NCBI GenBank assembly: GCA_026984215.1 | Contig: JALSSO010000068.1 | Span: 1 to 64,000, forward strand | Length of the DNA: 64,000 nucleotides | Reading direction: 5' to 3' | Origin: Gammaproteobacteria bacterium | GTDB lineage: Bacteria; Pseudomonadota; Gammaproteobacteria; JAJDOJ01 | In this document: piece by piece, positions 7,572 to 15,481 of the stretch | Numbering within the stretch: position 1 is the stretch's first letter | Layout of the letters: every line of letters begins with the position of its first letter | Translations under genes and position numbers: made by a program | The notes under the pieces: generated by a model | The model's database searches: none | Told to the model about the DNA's origin: nothing | What the model saw: only the letters and a program-made list of their open reading frames with translations

Positions 7572-8606
7572 ATGAAACGATCGATCAAGCGCTTCAAGAA
7601 AACCGCGCTGGCCGCTGTGGTGAGCCTGGCCCTGGGCACCGGCAGCGCGCTGGCTGGAATGTCCGGCATGGGCGGCATGTCGGGGATGTCCGGCATGGGC
7701 GGCATGAGCGGTATGTCCGGCATGAGCGGAATGTCTGGCATGTCGGGAATGTCCGGCATGGGTGGCATGAGCGGAATGTCCGGCATGTCGGGAATGTCCG
7801 GCTACTTCAAGATTTCGCCCACGGGTGAAATCTTCTTCTACCCCGTGCAGTCCGGCATGAGTGGCATGTCGGGGATGTCCGGCATGGGCGGCATGTCGGG
7901 GATGTCCGGCATGGGCGGCATGTCGGGGATGTCCGGCATGGGTGGCATGAGCGGAATGTCTGGCATGGGTGGCATGAGCGGTATGTCCGGCATGTCGGGA
8001 ATGTCCGGCTACTTCAAGATCTCGCCCACGGGTGAAATCTTCTTCTACCCCGTGCAGTCCGGCATGAGTGGCATGTCGGGGATGGGCGGCATGTCGGGGA
8101 TGTCCGGCATGGGTGGTATGTCCGGAATGTCCGGCATGGGCGGCATGTCGGGGATGTCCGGCATGGGTGGTATGTCCGGAATGTCCGGCATGGGTGGCAT
8201 GAGCGGTATGTCCGGCATGGGCGGCATGTCGGGGATGTCTGGCATGGGTGGCATGTCGGGGATGTCCGGCATGGGTGGCATGTCGGGGATGTCCGGCATG
8301 GGTGGCATGTCGGGGATGTCCGGCATGGGCGGCATGTCGGGAATGTCCGGCATGTCGGGGATGTCCGGCTACTTCAAGATCTCGCCCACGGGTGAAATCT
8401 TCTTCTACCCCGTGCAGTCCGGCATGAGTGGCATGTCGGGGATGGGCGGCATGTCGGGGATGTCGGGCATGGGTGGTATGTCCGGAATGTCCGGCATGGG
8501 CGGCATGAGCGGTATGTCCGGCATGGGCGGCATGTCGGGGATGTCGGGCATGGGTGGTATGTCCGGAATGTCCGGCATGGGCGGCTGGAAACCTCCCAAG
8601 AGCTGA
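7572..8606 (+). CDS. Secreted methionine-rich MSG-repeat protein
   Basis: 344-residue protein. A basic signal peptide with cleavage after ALA (residue 28) leaves 316 mature residues made almost wholly of triplets Met-Ser-Gly and Met-Gly-Gly. I count blocks of 16, 17, 34 and 18 triplets, giving 85 Met (27%). Blocks 1-2, 2-3 and 3-4 are joined by three identical 17-residue spacers, YFKISPTGEIFFYPVQS. The protein ends in GWKPPKS. There is no Cys or His in the mature part. An AGG-containing ribosome site precedes the start. Regular MxxM spacing is known from soft-metal (Cu(I)/Ag(I)) binding proteins, and Met-rich exported proteins are also known as oxidant sinks repaired by methionine sulfoxide reductases. 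Its place ahead of cytochrome and molybdoenzyme genes makes a redox role attractive. Real function unknown. Confidence 0.85.
   Translation: MKRSIKRFKKTALAAVVSLALGTGSALAGMSGMGGMSGMSGMGGMSGMSGMSGMSGMSGMSGMGGMSGMSGMSGMSGYFKISPTGEIFFYPVQSGMSGMSGMSGMGGMSGMSGMGGMSGMSGMGGMSGMSGMGGMSGMSGMSGMSGYFKISPTGEIFFYPVQSGMSGMSGMGGMSGMSGMGGMSGMSGMGGMSGMSGMGGMSGMSGMGGMSGMSGMGGMSGMSGMGGMSGMSGMGGMSGMSGMGGMSGMSGMGGMSGMSGMSGMSGYFKISPTGEIFFYPVQSGMSGMSGMGGMSGMSGMGGMSGMSGMGGMSGMSGMGGMSGMSGMGGMSGMSGMGGWKPPKS
7656..8585 (+). repeat. Tandem 9-bp/27-bp coding repeats with three 51-bp spacers
   Basis: Nine-base units coding MSG or MGG dominate, mostly grouped into a 27-bp higher-order unit coding MSGMSGMGG (ten in a row in block 3, six in block 4). 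Spacers at 7803-7853, 8010-8060 and 8370-8420 are almost identical in DNA as well as protein, and the flanking bases are shared too. This points to recent segment duplication inside the gene. Such an array is prone to length change and to assembly collapse. Confidence 0.9.
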
Positions 8607-8701
8607 TCGGAAATCGAGCGGCCCTTCGGGGCGGCCTGCCCCTGGGATCTGGATGCACAAGGACGTGCACTTTTCACAAAGAATCCAACGGAGAACGAGC
8701 A

Positions 8702-9541
8702 ATGAAAGGGACGAGATCGATCCTCGCAGTGGTTGTCTTATGCACCACGCAGTCCTGGGGAGCTCCTTCCACGCCGGGCAACGACGACCTGAAGAAAACG
8801 GAGGCCTACAACGCGGCCCGATGGGACCCGATTCACTTCAAACCGGCCATCGACCAGGCGACCGACGAACAGTGTCTATCGTGCCACCAGGAAATCTTGG
8901 ACCGTCGTGTTCTAGCCAAGACTCCAGCCGGCGTTCCCGCCGAGGACACACTCGCCTGGTACCAGACCCTGAACACCTATGAAGGTCCGCAAGAGACCTT
9001 CCACCGCCGTCATCTCGTGATGCCCCTGGCCAAAAAGCTCATGAAGCTCAAGTGCAACACTTGCCACCAGGGCAACGATCCCCGGGAAGAGGTGAGTGGT
9101 TCGTCTGCCACCACACAGCCAGGGCTCACCATGCGCAAGATGGTCGACCCGCAGGTATGCCTCATGTGCCACGGTAAGTTTCCTGCTCAAGTGATGGGGA
9201 TTCCAGGTGACTGGTATCAGAGCGCCAAGTTGTTCAACAACGATTGCCTCACCTGCCACAAGACGATTCGCACCCACCGTCATCAGGTGAATTTCCTCAA
9301 ACCCGAGGCGATCGAGAAGGCGGGTGCCCAAGACAGCGACGTCTGTTTCGGCTGTCACGGGGGACGCGCCTGGTTCCGCGTGAGCTATCCCTACCCGCGC
9401 CACCCCTGGCCGGGGGCCCAGGGCCCGGTGCCGGAATGGGCGAAAGACCGGCCCACGGATTCCGCGCCCCGCTTCCGCCTCCATACCGGCCATGAGGCTC
9501 AACCCGCCCAGAAGCAGGACACACAGGAGAAGGCATCATGA
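8702..9541 (+). CDS. Periplasmic pentahaem cytochrome c
   Basis: 279-residue exported protein (signal peptide ending near SWG/APS) with five CxxCH haem motifs: CLSCH, CNTCH, CLMCH, CLTCH and CFGCH. Scattered extra His residues could be distal ligands. There is no transmembrane anchor after the signal, unlike NapC/NrfH-type quinol oxidases, so it is probably soluble or peripheral. The C-terminus is Pro/charged and disordered-looking. The gene overlaps the molybdoenzyme start by 4 bp (ATGA), which implies tight co-expression. The likely role is to carry electrons to or from that enzyme (inference). I cannot name the family. Confidence 0.9.
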   Translation: MKGTRSILAVVVLCTTQSWGAPSTPGNDDLKKTEAYNAARWDPIHFKPAIDQATDEQCLSCHQEILDRRVLAKTPAGVPAEDTLAWYQTLNTYEGPQETFHRRHLVMPLAKKLMKLKCNTCHQGNDPREEVSGSSATTQPGLTMRKMVDPQVCLMCHGKFPAQVMGIPGDWYQSAKLFNNDCLTCHKTIRTHRHQVNFLKPEAIEKAGAQDSDVCFGCHGGRAWFRVSYPYPRHPWPGAQGPVPEWAKDRPTDSAPRFRLHTGHEAQPAQKQDTQEKAS

Positions 9542-12111
9542 CCGAGCAACGAACATTGGATTTCCTGACCCAGCGCCTCCGGCTCAGCCGTCGGGACTTC
9601 CTCAAGACCTCGGCGCTGGGGACCGCGGCCCTGAGCAGTGGTCTCGTTGCCCTGCCCAAGAAGGCCGAGGCCTTCGCCTACGAGCCCTATCCCCAGGACG
9701 ATCAGCTCACCACCGTGGTGACCAGTTGTGCTCACAACTGCGGCTCCCGTCACATGTTGGTCGCCCACAAGAAGGGCGACGTGATCGTCCGTCTGTCGAC
9801 GGACAACGGGGCTTATCAGAAGGAGGGGTACTTCGGAAAGGATACGGAGCAGGAACCGCAACTGCGCGCCTGTCTGCGCGGACGCTCGTACCGCCAGCGG
9901 CTGTATTCGGCCGAGCGGCTGCTGTTCCCCATGAAGCGCGTCAATCCCAAGGGCGAGCCCGGGAGGTTCAAGCGGATCACCTGGGATCAGGCGCTCGACG
10001 AGATTGCAGCCAAGATGCTGCAGATCAAGGACAAATACGGTCCCACGGCCCTGCTCGACCAGAGTTATGCCGGGGCGTCCTACGGGGTGCTCCACAAGTC
10101 CGACCAGATCGAGGGACTGCTCGGACGGTTCCTGGGCATGTTCGGCTGCCGGACCTCATCCTGGTCGGTGCCCTCGTATCAGGGCACGACCACCAGCTCA
10201 CGCTGGACCTTCGGCACCATCCAGGACGGCAACGAAGACGACGCCTTTGCCCATTCCAAGCTGATCATCATGTGGGGTTGGAACCCGGCCTATACGTTCC
10301 ACGGAGGAAACACCTTCTACTACATGCGCATGGCCAAGCAGCGCGGCTGCAAGTTCGTGCTCGTGGATCCACAGTACACCGATTCGGCAGCGGCCTACGA
10401 CGCTTGGTGGATCCCCATCAAGCCCAACACCGACGCCGCCATGATGGCCGGCATGGCCTATCACATTTTCACCAACGAACTGCAAGATCAGGAGTTCATC
10501 AATCGGTTCTGTCAGGGCATGGACGAAGGCACCATGCCCGCCTGGGCGCAGAACTCGCCCAACGGCCGGGAAAACTTCAAGGATTACATCTTGGGCAAGT
10601 ACGACGGTGTCCCCAAGACCCCCGAGTGGGCTTCCGAGATCTGTGGGGTCCCGGCGCAAGACATCAAGAAACTCGCCTACATGTACGCCACCACCAAACC
10701 AGCGGCACTCAAGGCGAGCTGGGCGCCCGGACGCAACGCCTACGGTGAACAATACAGCCGCATGGCAGCGGCCCTGCAGGCCATGACCGGCAACATCGGG
10801 ATCCTGGGCGGCTGTGCCGAGGGTGTCGGCAAGGCCTGGCACGCCGAGGCCGTGGCCTACCCCTACGACCAATACGCCAACATCTGGTTCGCCTCCATCA
10901 AGTCGGACCGCTGGGCCCACATCGTGCTCAACTACCCCAATGTGACCCGCCAGGAAGCCGGGCTGTGGCCCCGCAATGACCAGCTCGACGGCGTCATCCC
11001 CAATATCAAGGGGATCTTCTGGCAGGGCTCGGACTGGTTCAACCAGCTCACCAATATCAACAAGGAGCTGGCGGCGGTCAAAAAACTCGAGCTGTGCGTA
11101 TGCATGGACTCGACCATCACCCCGACGGGGTCGTTCGCTGCCGATTACCTGCTCCCCATAGCGACGCACTTCGAGCGCCACGACGTCGCCCTGCCCTGGT
11201 ACAAGGGTCACTATTACATCCATCGGCCCAAGGTGATCGAGCCGCTGGGCGAGTCCAAGACGGACTTCCAGGTATTCACCGAACTCGCCTACCGTATCGG
11301 AGGCGACGTCTTCGGCAAGGCCTACAACCCCAAGGCCGACCGCAGTTACTTCCACAATCCCGACGCCGTCGACGAGGCCTATCTACGGGAATGGTGGGAA
11401 CAAAAGGTGATGCACCATCAGGGCGTCACCATGCCCTGGGAAGAGTTCAAGCGCCGGGGCGTGTACAAGTTCGTGCTGAAGGAGCCGCACGTGGCGTTCC
11501 GCGAGCAGATCCGCGACGGCAAGCCCTTCCAGACGCCCTCGGGCAAGATCGAGATCCTGTGCACCGAGCTGGCCCGCATCTCGGACTGGAAGCGCACCCG
11601 CTACGGATATCCCATCCCCTCGATCCCCAAATGGATCGAGCCATGGGAATCGCTGAACAGCCCCAAGACATCCAAGTATCCGTTTCACCTCATCTCGCCG
11701 CATCCCCGCTGGAGGACGCATTCGATCTTCAACAACTGCAGCTGGCTGCGCGAGACCTACGAACAGGAGGTCACCATCAACGCCAGCGACGCCAAAAAAC
11801 TCGGCATCAAGACCGGGGACACGGTGGAGGTGTGGAATGAGCGGGGTCGCGTGGTTCTGCCGGCCTATGTCACCGAGCGCGTCATGCCCGGCGTGGTGGT
11901 GATCTACGAGGGGGCCTGGATCGACCCGGACGAAAACGGCGTCGACCGCTCCGGCAACCCTGACGTCCTGACCCTGGACGAACCCAGTCCCGCCGGGGCT
12001 TTCACCTACAACACCGTGCTGGTCAACATCCGAAAGACCAAGCTCGCACACCGGCCTGGATGGGACGTGCTGGCCACGTCGCGCGCCCACGTGTTCCGGC
12101 GTGACATGTAG
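9538..12111 (+). CDS. DmsA-like periplasmic molybdopterin oxidoreductase, substrate unknown
   Basis: 857-residue catalytic subunit of the DMSO-reductase superfamily. A twin-arginine signal (LSRRDFLKTSALG, RR at 18-19) predicts Tat export. The FeS region reads C64-x3-C68-x3-H72-x39-C112 followed by RGRSYRQRLYSAERLLFPMKR, which is the DmsA pattern except that the third ligand Cys is His. Molybdopterin-binding stretches include SKLIIMWGWNPAYT, VDPQYTDSAAAYDAWWIPIKPNTDAAM, and the C-terminal domain with HPRWRTHS and NASDAKKLGIKTGDTVEVWNERG. A Ser near 210 (SSWSVPS) is a candidate Mo ligand by analogy with DmsA. FeS subunit and TorD-like chaperone genes follow, but no membrane anchor (DmsC) gene; c-type cytochromes replace it. 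Sulfoxide or N-oxide reduction, or the reverse oxidation, is possible. Confidence 0.88.
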   Translation: MTEQRTLDFLTQRLRLSRRDFLKTSALGTAALSSGLVALPKKAEAFAYEPYPQDDQLTTVVTSCAHNCGSRHMLVAHKKGDVIVRLSTDNGAYQKEGYFGKDTEQEPQLRACLRGRSYRQRLYSAERLLFPMKRVNPKGEPGRFKRITWDQALDEIAAKMLQIKDKYGPTALLDQSYAGASYGVLHKSDQIEGLLGRFLGMFGCRTSSWSVPSYQGTTTSSRWTFGTIQDGNEDDAFAHSKLIIMWGWNPAYTFHGGNTFYYMRMAKQRGCKFVLVDPQYTDSAAAYDAWWIPIKPNTDAAMMAGMAYHIFTNELQDQEFINRFCQGMDEGTMPAWAQNSPNGRENFKDYILGKYDGVPKTPEWASEICGVPAQDIKKLAYMYATTKPAALKASWAPGRNAYGEQYSRMAAALQAMTGNIGILGGCAEGVGKAWHAEAVAYPYDQYANIWFASIKSDRWAHIVLNYPNVTRQEAGLWPRNDQLDGVIPNIKGIFWQGSDWFNQLTNINKELAAVKKLELCVCMDSTITPTGSFAADYLLPIATHFERHDVALPWYKGHYYIHRPKVIEPLGESKTDFQVFTELAYRIGGDVFGKAYNPKADRSYFHNPDAVDEAYLREWWEQKVMHHQGVTMPWEEFKRRGVYKFVLKEPHVAFREQIRDGKPFQTPSGKIEILCTELARISDWKRTRYGYPIPSIPKWIEPWESLNSPKTSKYPFHLISPHPRWRTHSIFNNCSWLRETYEQEVTINASDAKKLGIKTGDTVEVWNERGRVVLPAYVTERVMPGVVVIYEGAWIDPDENGVDRSGNPDVLTLDEPSPAGAFTYNTVLVNIRKTKLAHRPGWDVLATSRAHVFRRDM

Positions 12112-12131
12112 CGCAGAGGAGGACAATCCCG

Positions 12132-12809
12132 ATGGCCAACGCCAACGTGCAACGCAACCGCGAGAAGATCAAGACCGCCATCAAACGCCGCAAGAAGGCG
12201 GTCTACAAGCCGGTGGTGCCCGAAATGCAGCTGGGCTTCATCCACAACAACGTGGATTGTATCGGCTGCCGGGCCTGTGAAATCGCCTGCAAGGACAAGA
12301 ACGGCCTGCCACCGGGACCGCGGTTCCGGCGGGTCATGTACATCGAGGGCGGCACGTATCCCGAGGTCTACGCCTACAAGGTGAACATGTCCTGCAACCA
12401 TTGCGCAGAGCCGGCCTGCCTGCCCGCCTGCCCCACCGGCGCGATCTTCAAACGCAAGAAGGACGGCATCGTCGACATCGACTCCACGCTGTGCATCGGC
12501 TGCCGCCGCTGCGAAGCGGCCTGCCCTTTCGGGGCGCCACAGTTCGACCCCGAGGAGCAGGTGGTCAAGAAATGCAACATGTGTGTGGACGAGATCGATG
12601 CCGGGCGCAAACCGTACTGTGTCATGGCCTGCATGATGCGCGTACTCGACATCGGACCCATCGACCAGCTGCGCGAAAACAAATGGCCCACCACCGCGAT
12701 CAGCGAATACGAGACGCCCGTGCGTCAGGTCAAAGGGATGGCCGATCCCAGCCTGACCAATCCCTCCATCGTGTTCGTGCCACACAGCAAAGGCAGGGTG
12801 GACACATGA
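12132..12809 (+). CDS. DmsB-like four-cluster [4Fe-4S] electron-transfer subunit
   Basis: 225-residue iron-sulfur subunit. Four cysteine groups are visible: CIGCRACEIACK (about 42-54), CNHCAEPACLPACP, CIGCRRCEAACPF, and CNMCVDEIDAG..YCVMACM. This is the DmsB/PsrB/NrfC arrangement of four [4Fe-4S] clusters. It has no export signal of its own, so it probably travels with the Tat-exported catalytic subunit, as in related enzymes. The N-terminal 30 residues are strongly basic. The gene lies 20 bp after the molybdoenzyme gene with an AGAGGAGG ribosome site and overlaps the chaperone gene by 4 bp. Confidence 0.93.
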   Translation: MANANVQRNREKIKTAIKRRKKAVYKPVVPEMQLGFIHNNVDCIGCRACEIACKDKNGLPPGPRFRRVMYIEGGTYPEVYAYKVNMSCNHCAEPACLPACPTGAIFKRKKDGIVDIDSTLCIGCRRCEAACPFGAPQFDPEEQVVKKCNMCVDEIDAGRKPYCVMACMMRVLDIGPIDQLRENKWPTTAISEYETPVRQVKGMADPSLTNPSIVFVPHSKGRVDT

Positions 12810-13570
12810 GCGCACACCGAGCATTGGAAGAAGACTTCCGCCGGGCGGTCTCCGGCGATCTGAGGCTCCTGGCGCGCCTGCACGACCATGAATTGAGCGC
12901 TTCCGACCTCCAAGCCCTGGCGCGCGTCGGTTTTCCCGACAACCTGGGGCTGCGGCTTGAAGGGGACTCGGGCAGGGAAGCCCTCTTTTTCCTGTGCCGG
13001 GTGGTCGCCTCATGGGCCGGGTTGGAGAGTGAACAACCGTTGGTGGATGCGCTGGCCGCCGATTACGCCGCCATCTATCTGAATCATAGCTACCAGGCCT
13101 CGCCATTCGAGTCGGTATGGCTGGACGAGGACCACCTGGCCATGCAGGAACCCATGTTCCAGGTCCGCGCCTGGTACCGGCGCTACGGCTTGGCGGTGCC
13201 GGACTGGCGCCGACGCGCGGACGACCACTTGGCCTACCAACTCGAGTTCATGGCCCATCTCGCGGAAAGCCGCGCGGAGGAGACCTGGTCCGCCCTGGCC
13301 CGGTTCCTGGACGAGCATCCCCTACGCTGGATCGGAGACTTCGCCGAGCGGGTGACCCAACGCGCACAAGAGCCGTTCTATGTCGGGCTCGCCCGGATCA
13401 CGGCCGCCTATCTGGACGAACTGCGCGACGTGCTGGTCCAGCTCCTCGGCGAACCGCGCCCGGATCCGGAAGAGATCGAACGCCGCATGCAGCAGGCCAC
13501 GCGGGCGGGCCAGCGCCCCGATCTCGCCCAACCGGCGGCTTACGTGCCCGGCGTGGGGCCCACTTGGTGA
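12806..13570 (+). CDS. TorD/DmsD-family maturation chaperone
   Basis: 254-residue, mainly helical cytoplasmic protein. The start is the ATG that overlaps the previous stop (ATGA). Family marks are the LAADYAAIYLN segment and the SPFESVWLDEDHLAMQEPMF segment, which resemble the Y..LF and P.ESV motifs of TorD/DmsD chaperones, and the later D(D/H)H..YQLEFMAHL helix. Such proteins bind the Tat signal of the catalytic subunit and hold it until the molybdenum cofactor is inserted. Its place in the operon fits service of the DmsA-like enzyme. The C-terminal 40 residues are a Pro/Gln-rich tail. Confidence 0.88.
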   Translation: MSAHRALEEDFRRAVSGDLRLLARLHDHELSASDLQALARVGFPDNLGLRLEGDSGREALFFLCRVVASWAGLESEQPLVDALAADYAAIYLNHSYQASPFESVWLDEDHLAMQEPMFQVRAWYRRYGLAVPDWRRRADDHLAYQLEFMAHLAESRAEETWSALARFLDEHPLRWIGDFAERVTQRAQEPFYVGLARITAAYLDELRDVLVQLLGEPRPDPEEIERRMQQATRAGQRPDLAQPAAYVPGVGPTW

Positions 13571-13610
13571 ATCCCGAACGATTCGACGCAACCCGAAGGA
13601 GGATCGAACC

Positions 13611-13922
13611 ATGAAACGACTCGATTGCTGCATCCTGGCAGGATTCGTGGCGGCCCTGGCCAGCCCGGCGGCCTGGAGTGACGCCGCCAAGCTGGCGCAG
13701 GAGAAAGGCTGTCTCGGCTGCCACGCCGTGGACAAGAAGGTGGTCGGTCCGGCCTATAAGGACGTGGCGGCCAAGTACAAGGGCCAAGCCGAGGCGGTGG
13801 ACAAGCTGGCCCAGAAGATCAAGGAAGGGGGCTCCGGAAACTGGGGCTCGGTGCCCATGCCCCCCAATGCCGTCACGGACGAAGAGGCCAAGACCCTGGC
13901 CGAGTGGGTACTGTCGCATTGA
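13611..13922 (+). CDS. Small monohaem cytochrome c (c551/c8 type)
   Basis: 103-residue protein with a signal peptide (cleavage near AWS/DAA) and one haem motif, CLGCH. The rest matches the class I c8/c551 pattern: KKVVGPAYKDVAAKYKG, then GGSGNWGSVPMPPN with the axial-ligand Met, then the C-terminal helix DEEAKTLAEWVLSH. A strong AAGGAGG ribosome site precedes it. It would be a soluble periplasmic electron shuttle, linking the pentahaem cytochrome or the molybdoenzyme to other respiratory partners (inference). Confidence 0.92.
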   Translation: MKRLDCCILAGFVAALASPAAWSDAAKLAQEKGCLGCHAVDKKVVGPAYKDVAAKYKGQAEAVDKLAQKIKEGGSGNWGSVPMPPNAVTDEEAKTLAEWVLSH

Positions 13923-13937
13923 CCCGGGGCGGCGGGC

Positions 13938-15014
13938 GTGGATGGTGCGTTCGCCGAGCTGCGCTCCCGTCCCCGGGACCGCACGCCCGAGGTCGAGGCC
14001 GGCCGATGCGTGCACGCCTGGCTGGAGGACGCCCAGTGCCGGCGGTGCGTGGAACAATGTCCGCGGGACGCCTGGGTGATCGACGAAGAGCGACTCGGCA
14101 TCGACACCGAACGCTGCGACGGTTGCGGGCTGTGCGTACCGGCCTGCCCCGAGCGCGCCATTCATCCGCCCGAACTTCCGCAGGTACGGCACTGGAGCGG
14201 GCGACGCCTCGTGCTGGCGGCCTGCGAACGCATCGACGCGGCGGACCCGGACGCCCGTGTGTCCTGTCTCCACGCGCTGGATCTGGCCACGCTGGCCGAC
14301 TGGGCCGCCCGCGGCGTCACGCACCTGGTCACGGCCGTCCCGCCCTGCGCCGATTGCGACCGGCGACCGAACGAGAAACTCGGCGACCGGATCGCCCGGA
14401 TCAACCGCCTGCTCGCCGACCGGCAGCTCGACCCCTTACAGTGGCGTGAACTTCCGGCGGACCGATGGGCCGCCATGTGGGCCCGGACCGGACCGGCGCA
14501 ACGGGACGTCGTGCTTTCACGGCGAGGTTTTCTGCGTCGGCTTTCCGGACGGGCCCTTCAGCTCGCCCTGGAGGAGGCGGCCGACGCCGCCCACGAAGAT
14601 GAAGACGCGCCGACCCGTCCCGTGGCCAAACGCCTGGGTGCCAGCTGTCCGGGCACCTGGTTCCTGTACGCGCCGCACATCGACCCCGCTCGCTGCACCG
14701 GATGCAATGCGTGTGTGCGCCTCTGTCCCCACCGAGCGCTGCTGCTGGACGAACAGACCCCGGCCTACGACATGGATCCGGACGCATGCACGGGTTGCGG
14801 GGCCTGTGTGGATGTGTGCGAGACGGACGCCATCCGGGTCGAGCGAGACACCCATACCCCCCAGTGGAGTCTGCCGCTGACCGTGCGGCGGTGCCGCGCC
14901 TGTGGAGCCCCGTTCCACCATCCTCGCGAACAGCCAGCAGAAGATGGCGGCGCCCTCTGCCCCATCTGCCGCAAGGTGAACCACCCTGCCAAACTTTATC
15001 AGGTGTACGCATGA
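13938..15014 (+). CDS. Multi-cluster ferredoxin-like iron-sulfur protein
   Basis: 358-residue protein starting at GTG. The N-terminal part has a CRRCVEQCP half-motif and a full CDGCGLCVPACP motif; the C-terminal part has two full motifs, CTGCNACVRLCP and CTGCGACVDVCE, then a CRACG / CPIC pair that looks like a zinc or rubredoxin-like knuckle. Between them is a stretch (RLVLAACERIDAADPDARVSCLHALD, then AVPPCADCDRRPNE) with further cysteines. SRRGFLRRLSG near residue 195 resembles an internal Tat-like motif and may mark a fusion of two ferredoxins. No membrane helices are seen. Probably cytoplasmic electron transfer or cluster delivery tied to the molybdoenzyme; the exact role is unknown. Confidence 0.82.
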   Translation: MDGAFAELRSRPRDRTPEVEAGRCVHAWLEDAQCRRCVEQCPRDAWVIDEERLGIDTERCDGCGLCVPACPERAIHPPELPQVRHWSGRRLVLAACERIDAADPDARVSCLHALDLATLADWAARGVTHLVTAVPPCADCDRRPNEKLGDRIARINRLLADRQLDPLQWRELPADRWAAMWARTGPAQRDVVLSRRGFLRRLSGRALQLALEEAADAAHEDEDAPTRPVAKRLGASCPGTWFLYAPHIDPARCTGCNACVRLCPHRALLLDEQTPAYDMDPDACTGCGACVDVCETDAIRVERDTHTPQWSLPLTVRRCRACGAPFHHPREQPAEDGGALCPICRKVNHPAKLYQVYA

Positions 15015-15481
15015 ATACGCTTGCTCAGACACTCGAAACCGACTGGACCGAACCCGTGGCGGCCGCCGCCGCGGAACGGAAAATCGTCGCCGCAGTGTTC
15101 CCGGAGTACCGCCCGGACCTGGCCCGCAACCTGGCCCACCGCCTGGGCTATGCCTTTCACGATTTTCGGCGCGAGGTGATGCAGGGCTACGGCTGGGAGG
15201 CCGGCGCCCTGCCCCTGGAACAGCTCACCCTGGAAATCCAGGAACACAGCCGACAAGGTGGCGTGGTGGTGTTCAACGTGGAGGCACTGCTCGCAGCGAA
15301 ACCCGATGCCGAGCGGCGTGCCTGGCTCCGTACGCTGGCCCGGGAGCCCTGGCCCCACCCGGTCGTGCTTTGTATCGTCCTGTTCCCGCAGGTCGTGCTC
15401 GAGACCCCGGGCATCGCCACCGTCGAACTGGACCGAGAGACGCTCCCCCAGCCCACGCTCCTGGCACGCCTGCTGCGCTGA
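15011..15481 (+). CDS. Conserved-looking protein of unknown function, last gene of the operon
   Basis: 156-residue soluble protein. The ATG overlaps the previous stop by 4 bp (ATGA), so translation is probably coupled. It has no signal peptide, no cysteine motif and no clear P-loop. It alternates helical and beta-like stretches: KIVAAVFPEYRPDLARNLAHRLGYAFHDFR, then GGVVVFNVEALLAAKP, then HPVVLCIVLFPQVVLE. The fold may be P-loop-like or Rossmann-like without the usual motif. I do not recognise a family. Position at the end of the molybdoenzyme operon suggests a cytoplasmic maturation or regulatory role (inference). Confidence 0.78.
   Translation: MNTLAQTLETDWTEPVAAAAAERKIVAAVFPEYRPDLARNLAHRLGYAFHDFRREVMQGYGWEAGALPLEQLTLEIQEHSRQGGVVVFNVEALLAAKPDAERRAWLRTLAREPWPHPVVLCIVLFPQVVLETPGIATVELDRETLPQPTLLARLLR

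Noticed and set aside
7656-8585. Possible CRISPR or satellite array
   Set aside because: The repeats are in register with codons, lack unique spacers, and the three recurrent 51-bp interruptions are identical and coding.
7005-8702. 565-residue open frame on the minus strand reading HAGHPRHA-type repeats
   Set aside because: It is the antisense shadow of the Met-Ser-Gly repeat gene; tandem repeats keep all frames free of stops. The plus-strand frame has a signal peptide, ribosome site and operon context.
9538-12111. Assignment as nitrate, tetrathionate or arsenate reductase
   Set aside because: The FeS-region layout with RACLRGRS and the DmsB-like partner are of the DmsA type, and diagnostic motifs of NapA/NarG, TtrA or ArrA are not seen; substrate left open.
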